DNA of 5,291 bases. It comes from DATKMS01 sp041497995. GTDB lineage: Bacteria; Desulfobacterota; Binatia; HRBIN30. Position numbers and translations under genes: made by a program. Where the stretch lies: positions 1 to 5,291 of the forward strand of contig JBGQHM010000445.1 in NCBI GenBank assembly GCA_041497995.1. The letters run 5' to 3'. Under the pieces are notes generated by a model that saw nothing but the letters and a program-made list of their open reading frames with translations, was not told where the DNA came from and made no database searches. Shown here piece by piece: positions 1-5,291 of this stretch (the first letter of the stretch is position 1; the number at the start of each line of letters is the position of its first letter).

Positions 1-3000
1 GACGATACGAGAATCTCACCGCCTTGCGCGGCCGCGGCGATGCGCGCCGCGAGGTTCACCGTTCCGCCGAAGAAGTCCTCGCCCTCCTTGATGGTCTCGC
101 CGGTGTGCAGTCCGATGCGCACGCGGACCGGCTCTTCGGGATGCTCGGCTCGGTACGCAGCCAGGGCTCGCTGCACCGCGACGGCGCACAACAGCGCCTG
201 GCGGGCACTCGCAAAGACCATCATGAAGCCATCGCCCTGCGACTTTACCTCGAAGCCGGCGTAGCGTTTCACCTGCTCGCGTACGAGAGCGTTGTGCGCA
301 CGCAACACGGTGACGGCGCGCTGGTCGCCGAGCCGCTCGGTCATGGCCGTGAAGCCTTCGATGTCGGTGAACAAGACGGTCACGGTGCCGTCGGGCGCCG
401 CGTGCCGACGCAGATTGGGTCGCTCCGCCTCCACACTCGCCGCGAGGACGTCGATTGAGGTCTCCGTGTCGGACCTGTCGATACCGTGGGCCTCGAGCTT
501 GAGTGCCAGGACTTTGTCGAGCAGGGCTTTCATGCCGAGGGTGCGCGCGGTATCGCTGGCCTCGTTCAGCAGATCCATCGCCTTGGCACGATCGCCGGGC
601 GCGCCGCGCGCCAGAAGCGCCGTCGCGTAGTCGCATTGCGTGCGCGCCAACCACGGACGCGCCCGCAGCCTGGCGTTCGCCTCGAGCGCCACGGCGAAAT
701 GCGCATCCACTGCGTCCCAACGTTTCATGGTGGCGGAGAGGAGACCCAAAAAACGCGAGACCGAGCCGTAGCACGCTGCGCCGCCAGCGACCCCATAAAG
801 TCTGGCGTGGGGCAGAAGCAGCGCATACAGCAACTCTGCACGGCGGGCATCGCCCAGGAATGCGCAGACCTCGGACAGCAGACTGAGTGTCGAGAGCAGG
901 TACACGTCGCGCCGAATGTCGCGAAACTCTTTGGCGGCGACGGCCTCAAACTCGCGCCGCGCGTCCTCCCTACGGTCGGCCTCGCTATAGAGCAGGGCCA
1001 GGCCGCAGCGCCACACCGGGAACGTCGGGTAACGGTCGACGAAACCGCGGATAGGAGCTTCCAACTCGTGCAGCGTGCCGTGTTCTCGCTTGAGCAAGGC
1101 GGTCTGCACCGCAAAGCCCTGCACCGCTCCGGGATTCCGGATCCTCTGGCCGAGGACGAGCGTCTGCTGCGCCAGCTGCGCGGCGGCATCGAAGCGTCCT
1201 TCAAGTAGAGCCCGCATCGCCTTCCACTGCATCGCATGATACTGGAACTGCGGTTCCCGAGACTCCTCTGCGAGTCGCTCGAACGTTCGGGCCTCGACCT
1301 CCATCTCGTCGAGCCGTCCAAGCGCGAGCAGAATGACGCGACTGGTGTCGTGGACGGCAAGACTGGTCTGCCTGTCGCCCGTCGCGTCGGCCACACGCAA
1401 CAACTCGGTTTGTACGACCAGGCGCCGTTCGATGTTCTCCGGCTGTTCGAGAGCGATGCACTGGCTGAGGAGCGCAGCGATCAACGTGGCTGGATCATCG
1501 AGCTGACGCGCCAGCGTTACCGCTTGCTCGCTCAGCGCGTTACTACGTTCCTGAAACGGTGACCAGTTCAACGCGTTGGCCAGGCACGACAACAGCCGGA
1601 CACGGAGTGCACGGTCCGACTCTCCAAGCATCGCCAGCGCTTCCTCGAGCGCAGCAATCATGACGTCATCGAACGCGCCGAGCTCATATGCCAACCGGGT
1701 CACGAACGGTGCCGCAATGCCCAGAGCCGCCCGCCCGACGAGCTGGGGAACGGCGAGCTGCTTTGCCAGGTTGAATGCTTGCTGAAAGGTGGGCGCTGCC
1801 TTGTCACGATCGCCGGCGCGATATTGATTCTCACCTAAGGCCAACAGGATTTCGCACCGCTGTAGCTGATCCTGCCCACCGGCGTTTTCAGCAGCGCGCA
1901 GGGCTCGCTCGTAATGACTCACGGCGTCCTCGTATGCGAAGAGCGCGGTCGCCCGTTCCGCAGCCCGCCGCGCGTAGGTGACCGCCTTGTCGGCCACTCC
2001 CAACGGTGCGGCTTCCGCGAAGTGATACGCGAGCTCCGACAAGTATGCGTTAGGACGTTGTGCGTTGAGCCCCTCGAGCGCCGCACCGATCTGGCGGTGC
2101 ACCCGCAAGCGGCGGGTCGTGGACAGCTCACTGGAGAGTGTCTGGCGGAAGAGCGCATGGGCAAAGCTGTAGCGACCGATCGTCTCCGGTGCTTCCGTGA
2201 TCACCCGCGCAGCGACGGCCTCATCGAGCAGATCGAGGACGCGCTCCGGCGACAGCTCGCTCACCGGCGCGAGCAGTTCCAAGCCGAAGTCTCGTCCGAC
2301 GACCGCAGCGATCGTGAGCATGCGATTGCACTCCGCCGACAGCCGGTCGAGGCGGCGTCCAATGACCTCGCGTACGCCCGGAGGCAGCCCGATACTCCCG
2401 GTCTGCGCATCGTCCAAACGACCTTCCGATACCAGCAAACGCACCACCTCGCCGACGAAGAACGGGTTACCCTCCGTTTCGTGGGACACCGCCTCGATCA
2501 GTACATCAGGCGGCTTCCGGCCGGCGGTCCTCTCGATATAGTGACCAACGTCCGCTGCACTGAGGCCGCCGAGTGCGACGCGTTGGCATACTGTGGTGCG
2601 TGCCAGCTCCGCGAGCGTCCCGAACAGCGGGTGCGCGCGCTGCACTTCCTCGCCGCGCAAGGTGCCGATGACCAGCAAGCGCGCATCCGCCATCTCGCGG
2701 GCCAAGAACTGGAGCAGCAGTAACGAGGTCGCATCTGCCCAGTGCAGGTCATCGAGGACCAACAGCAGTGGCTGTCGAGCGGCGGCGTTCTTGAGGAACG
2801 TCGTGAGACTGTCGAACAGCCGAAAACGTTCCTGGTCCGGTTCGACGCGGAGCGGCGCGGGCAGATCGGGGAGCCGCTCCCGCACGACGGAAAGTATCTG
2901 CGCGATATCGGTGGCGCCGGGTCCCATCTCCGCGAGCAGGTCGGTGGGGGAGCGCTCGTGCACGTAGGCGCGGAGTGCCTGCGTCCAGGGCCAATATGCC

Positions 3001-4199
3001 GGCGCCCCGCCGCCTTCGTAGCAGCGACCCCACAGCACCTGCATCCCGCGCAGCTGCGCGTAGGTGGCGACCTCCTGCGCCGTGCGCGTCTTGCCAACCC
3101 CGGGCTCACCCACCAGCAGGAGCAATTGACCGCGCCCCGCGAGCGCATGTTCCACGCCGGTGCGCAGCACCTGCATCTCTGGCTCGCGACCGACGAAGAC
3201 GCCGCGTTCGAGGCGGTCGAGCGGATTGGGACTCGATGTGGATGGTTGCGAGGCAGGATCTCTGTCTCGCGGTTCTTGATGAGTTGCGGTAAACGAATGC
3301 TCCGTCAAGCGAGCCCGGCTATCGACAATGGCGCTCAACGCTGCGCCCACGGTCGCAGCGTCCTGCGGACGCTTCGCCGCATCCTTCTCCAAAAGGCGCA
3401 CGATGAGGGCTTCCAACACTTGGGGCACCGATGGGTTGTGCCAGGAGGGCGCTACCGGCGCGGTGTGCAAGTGTTGCGAGACCACCGCCACGGCATCACC
3501 CCCCACGAAGGGCGGACGGCCCGTAACCATTTCGTAGAGCATTGCACCCAGCGCGTAGAGATCACTGCGGGCGTCAGCCGGCTTCCCGAGCGCTTGCTCC
3601 GGCGGCATGTACGCCACGGTCCCCACCATCATGCCTTCCACCGTGAGGCGTGACCGGTCTCGGGTCACAGCAAGGCCGAAGTCGCCGAGCTTGGCAGTCC
3701 CATCCGCGGTGAGCCAGACGTTGGCGGGCTTCAGATCCCGGTGGATGACGCCGTGCGCGTGTGCGTGCTGCAGCGCGCCGCTGATCTGCGCCGCGATCCG
3801 CACGGCCTGATCGACGGGAAGAGGTCTCGGGCCCTCTGCCGTTTGACCGTCGCCTCCTTGAGCTCCCGACCCCTTTCCGAGGAGATCTTCCACCGAGCCA
3901 CCGGACATGTACTGGCTGATGATGTACGGCTGGCTGTCCTCTTCGCCGACGTCGTAGACCGTGACGACATGCGGGTGATCGCCGAGCCGACCCATCGACT
4001 GCATTTCCCGGCGCACGCGCAACATGCCGGCTTCATCGAGCCCCTCGGTCTTGATGAACGCCAGCGCCACATCGCGATCAAGCCGCGTGTCGTGGGTGAG
4101 GTACACGCGTTTGCGAGCCCCTTCGCCCAACCGGCGGCCAATTTGGTAGCGGCCACCGGCGAGGGAGCGAGGGACTGGCGGGGTCTCGTCACGGCTCAT
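1..4199 (-). CDS. Ser/Thr kinase - STAND ATPase - TPR - adenylate cyclase fusion protein (3' end cut by window)
   Basis: One reading frame runs without a stop from the ATG at 4199-4197 to the left edge, giving 1399 codons; the C-terminus is missing. Kinase domain, residues about 18-292: glycine-rich loop GEGARKRV (25-32), likely ATP lysine K50 in VALAFIK, catalytic HRDLKPAN (153-160), DFG (173-175), PPE (199-201). A polar linker (about 293-334) leads to the ATPase: FVGRE (335-339), Walker A GEPGVGKT (364-371), Walker B VLDDLHW (481-487), EGNPFF (576-581), then a probable winged-helix segment starting LPPGVREVI (605). Residues about 738-1240 are Ala/Leu-rich helical repeats of TPR type, including LGENQYRAGD near 788-797. 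The class III cyclase begins near 1270 with metal aspartates D1279 and D1323, adenine-pair K1319/D1375, and N1382/R1386; all are present, so it is probably active on ATP. By family resemblance it matches the 'TOMM system kinase/cyclase fusion' group. It is probably cytosolic: I see no signal peptide or clear membrane segment. The inferred role is a signal integrator using phosphorylation and cAMP; partners are unknown. The start is supported by a strong ribosome binding site and the short lead into the kinase fold. Confidence 0.94.
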   Translation of the reverse strand, partial: MSRDETPPVPRSLAGGRYQIGRRLGEGARKRVYLTHDTRLDRDVALAFIKTEGLDEAGMLRVRREMQSMGRLGDHPHVVTVYDVGEEDSQPYIISQYMSGGSVEDLLGKGSGAQGGDGQTAEGPRPLPVDQAVRIAAQISGALQHAHAHGVIHRDLKPANVWLTADGTAKLGDFGLAVTRDRSRLTVEGMMVGTVAYMPPEQALGKPADARSDLYALGAMLYEMVTGRPPFVGGDAVAVVSQHLHTAPVAPSWHNPSVPQVLEALIVRLLEKDAAKRPQDAATVGAALSAIVDSRARLTEHSFTATHQEPRDRDPASQPSTSSPNPLDRLERGVFVGREPEMQVLRTGVEHALAGRGQLLLLVGEPGVGKTRTAQEVATYAQLRGMQVLWGRCYEGGGAPAYWPWTQALRAYVHERSPTDLLAEMGPGATDIAQILSVVRERLPDLPAPLRVEPDQERFRLFDSLTTFLKNAAARQPLLLVLDDLHWADATSLLLLQFLAREMADARLLVIGTLRGEEVQRAHPLFGTLAELARTTVCQRVALGGLSAADVGHYIERTAGRKPPDVLIEAVSHETEGNPFFVGEVVRLLVSEGRLDDAQTGSIGLPPGVREVIGRRLDRLSAECNRMLTIAAVVGRDFGLELLAPVSELSPERVLDLLDEAVAARVITEAPETIGRYSFAHALFRQTLSSELSTTRRLRVHRQIGAALEGLNAQRPNAYLSELAYHFAEAAPLGVADKAVTYARRAAERATALFAYEDAVSHYERALRAAENAGGQDQLQRCEILLALGENQYRAGDRDKAAPTFQQAFNLAKQLAVPQLVGRAALGIAAPFVTRLAYELGAFDDVMIAALEEALAMLGESDRALRVRLLSCLANALNWSPFQERSNALSEQAVTLARQLDDPATLIAALLSQCIALEQPENIERRLVVQTELLRVADATGDRQTSLAVHDTSRVILLALGRLDEMEVEARTFERLAEESREPQFQYHAMQWKAMRALLEGRFDAAAQLAQQTLVLGQRIRNPGAVQGFAVQTALLKREHGTLHELEAPIRGFVDRYPTFPVWRCGLALLYSEADRREDARREFEAVAAKEFRDIRRDVYLLSTLSLLSEVCAFLGDARRAELLYALLLPHARLYGVAGGAACYGSVSRFLGLLSATMKRWDAVDAHFAVALEANARLRARPWLARTQCDYATALLARGAPGDRAKAMDLLNEASDTARTLGMKALLDKVLALKLEAHGIDRSDTETSIDVLAASVEAERPNLRRHAAPDGTVTVLFTDIEGFTAMTERLGDQRAVTVLRAHNALVREQVKRYAGFEVKSQGDGFMMVFASARQALLCAVAVQRALAAYRAEHPEEPVRVRIGLHTGETIKEGEDFFGGTVNLAARIAAAAQGGEILVS

Positions 4200-4203
4200 G
4201 CGA

Positions 4204-4212
4204 CACCCCCTT
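4204..4212 (-). promoter_or_regulatory. Ribosome binding site of the kinase/cyclase gene
   Basis: Read on the minus strand the bases are AAGGGGGTG, one mismatch from the AAGGAGGTG complement of the 16S rRNA 3' end. The G-run ends six bases before the ATG at 4199. This fixes the start codon of the large gene. Confidence 0.75.
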
Positions 4213-4216
4213 ACCA

Positions 4217-4243
4217 GATCGCTGCCGCGAGATGGTAGCGATC
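4217..4243. repeat. 10-bp inverted repeat upstream of the kinase/cyclase gene
   Basis: The left arm GATCGCTGCC (4217-4226) and right arm GGTAGCGATC (4234-4243) are complementary except at one position, and are separated by the 7-base spacer GCGAGAT. The element lies 17 bases upstream of the large gene's ATG and immediately before its ribosome binding site. It could be an operator bound by a dimeric regulator, or a 5'-leader hairpin if the transcript starts further right. The sequence does not decide between these. No T-run follows on either strand, so a terminator is unlikely. Confidence 0.5.
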
Positions 4244-4247
4244 GCCG

Positions 4248-4284
4248 CGGTCACGTGCAGGCCGTTGTCATCAACGTGCGACCG
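4248..4284. repeat. Imperfect nested dyad in the divergent intergenic region
   Basis: The outer arms CGGTCACGT (4248-4256) and ACGT-GC-GACCG (4274-4284) pair except for a 2-base bulge. Within them CGTTG (4263-4267) and CAACG (4272-4276) form a small perfect repeat around TCAT; the inner and outer right arms overlap, so both cannot pair fully at once. The left arm contains the palindrome CACGTG (4252-4257). It lies between the two divergent starts, so it is a candidate regulator site or leader structure. It is weak and may be chance in GC-rich DNA. Confidence 0.25.
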
Positions 4285-4322
4285 TGGCGAAGTCGGGGCC
4301 GATCGGCTATCAGCCTTTGGCC

Positions 4323-5291
4323 ATGCAGATCGCGATCATTGGCGCGGGGCCGGCGGGACTGGCTGCAGCATACGACCTAACACGCGCGCAGCACCAGGTC
4401 ACCATCTTCGAGGGCGCACCACGGGTCGGCGGCTTGGCCGCCGGCTTCAAGGCTCCGCATTGGGAATGGACGCTCGAGAAGTTCTACCATCACTGGTTTC
4501 AATCCGACTCGGCCATGCTCGGGCTCATCAAAGAGCTCGGCTGGAGCGATCAGGTGCTGTTCCCGCGGCCGATCACGGCGATGTACCACGACGGCACGTT
4601 CTACGCCTTCGACTCGCCGCTCGCGGTGTTGCGCTTTCCGGGCATTCCGTTCGTCGATCGGGTGCGCTGCGGCGTCGTCGCGCTGTATCTGCGGCTGACA
4701 CCCGGCTGGCAGGCGCTCGAAAAGGTCACGGCGGATGCGTGGCTGCGGCGCTGGATGGGGCCGCGGGCTTACGAGACGATGTGGAAGCCGATGCTCGTGG
4801 GGAAGTTCGGTGACGAGAACCTTCCGCTGGTGAACATGGCGTGGTTCTGGGCCCGCATCCATGCGCGCACAGCGCGTCTCGGGACCTTCGTCGGCGGCTT
4901 CCAGGCATTCATGGACAAGCTAGCGGACGTCGTCAGGCAGCAGGGCGCCACCATCCGCTTGAACAGCGCCGTCACCGGCATCAAGAAGCTGAGCGATGGG
5001 CGGCTGCAGATCGAGACTGGCGGAGAAAGGGCCAGCTTCGACGCAGTGCTGTCCACCAGCTCGCCGGCGCTGATGTCGCGCTTGGCGCCGGATCTTCCTG
5101 CCGCCTACACAGAGAAGCTGCGTCACCTGAAGTCGATGGGTGCGGTGGTGATGGTGTTGGCACTCGATAGGCAGCTCACCAAAGGCATCTACTGGCACAA
5201 CCTTCCGAAGCCTGCCGGCTTCCCGTTTCTCGCTATGGTCGAGCACACGAATTACATGGATCCGAAGCACTACGGCGGGGATCACATCATC
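4323..5291 (+). CDS. FAD-dependent oxidoreductase, amine oxidase/protoporphyrinogen oxidase-like (3' end cut by window)
   Basis: The frame is open from ATG 4323 to the right edge: 323 codons, C-terminus missing. The protein starts directly with the Rossmann FAD-binding motif: [12 protein letters not shown] places GxGxxG at residues 7-12, E30 ends the second strand (TIFE) where it would bind the adenosine ribose, and RVGGL (34-38) is the usual second flavin motif. Further conserved-looking stretches are FYHHWF (54-59), KPMLVGKFG (about 157-165), [13 protein letters not shown] (170-182) and [10 protein letters not shown] (187-196). By family knowledge these are flavoproteins that oxidise or desaturate amines, porphyrinogens or isoprenoids; the substrate here cannot be told. 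Similar proteins occur in Chloroflexota, as I recall. It is transcribed divergently from the kinase/cyclase gene. No strong Shine-Dalgarno precedes the ATG. In-frame GTG (4284) and TTG (4317) are possible alternative starts, but ATG 4323 gives the normal short lead into the first strand. Confidence 0.9.
   Translation, partial: MQIAIIGAGPAGLAAAYDLTRAQHQVTIFEGAPRVGGLAAGFKAPHWEWTLEKFYHHWFQSDSAMLGLIKELGWSDQVLFPRPITAMYHDGTFYAFDSPLAVLRFPGIPFVDRVRCGVVALYLRLTPGWQALEKVTADAWLRRWMGPRAYETMWKPMLVGKFGDENLPLVNMAWFWARIHARTARLGTFVGGFQAFMDKLADVVRQQGATIRLNSAVTGIKKLSDGRLQIETGGERASFDAVLSTSSPALMSRLAPDLPAAYTEKLRHLKSMGAVVMVLALDRQLTKGIYWHNLPKPAGFPFLAMVEHTNYMDPKHYGGDHII

Noticed and set aside
486..3653. Long plus-strand open frames, e.g. 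486-1208, 1914-2723 and 2742-3653
   Set aside because: They lie antisense to the conserved kinase/ATPase/TPR frame, translate to Arg/His/Gln-rich sequence with no recognisable domain, and are expected in GC-rich coding DNA.
3731..4192. Minus-strand frame starting near 4192 over the kinase region
   Set aside because: It is a shifted frame of the real kinase, with low-complexity Arg/Ser content. The true frame from 4199 carries the full set of kinase motifs.
4265..4313. TTGTCA (4265-4270) and TATCAG (4308-4313) as a plus-strand promoter
   Set aside because: The spacing is 37 bases, far from the usual 16-18, and TATCAG is a poor -10 match.
4284..4322. Upstream GTG (4284) or TTG (4317) as the oxidoreductase start
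   Set aside because: Neither has a clear ribosome binding site, and the extension adds residues before the first Rossmann strand that this family normally lacks. Not fully excluded.
4377..5285. Minus-strand open frames under the oxidoreductase (4377-4862, 4920-5285)
   Set aside because: They are antisense to a clear FAD-binding protein and encode no recognisable motif.
1..5291. RNA genes, CRISPR arrays, insertion sequences
   Set aside because: Nearly all of the window is accounted for by two coherent coding frames. I saw no regularly spaced repeats, transposase motifs, or tRNA-like folds in the 123-bp gap.

Overview
The window is GC-rich bacterial DNA carrying parts of two divergently transcribed genes. 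Both are cut by the window edges. Positions 1-4199 are, on the minus strand, one uninterrupted reading frame (1399 visible codons). It encodes a very large multidomain signalling protein: an N-terminal Hanks-type Ser/Thr kinase, a STAND/AAA-type ATPase, a long helical TPR-like region, and a C-terminal class III adenylate cyclase domain whose last part lies beyond position 1. Positions 4323-5291 are, on the plus strand, the first 323 codons of an FAD-dependent oxidoreductase of the amine oxidase/protoporphyrinogen oxidase-like superfamily.

The 123-bp gap between the two start codons (4200-4322) holds a good Shine-Dalgarno sequence for the kinase gene. It also holds a near-perfect 10-bp inverted repeat just upstream of that site and a weaker dyad further right. 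I found no convincing sigma-70-type promoter, RNA gene, mobile element, CRISPR array or terminator.

The architecture and motifs of the large protein match, from memory, the family described as 'TOMM system kinase/cyclase fusion protein'. That family is known from proteobacteria, Chloroflexota and relatives, and some members sit near thiazole/oxazole-modified peptide clusters. The oxidoreductase resembles one that I associate with Chloroflexota (Anaerolineae-type) genomes. A Chloroflexota-like organism is therefore my best guess, but it rests on protein resemblance only.

The kinase/cyclase protein probably couples phosphorylation, nucleotide-dependent oligomerisation and cyclic nucleotide synthesis in one polypeptide. 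No evidence in the window links it functionally to the divergent flavoenzyme beyond the shared intergenic region.
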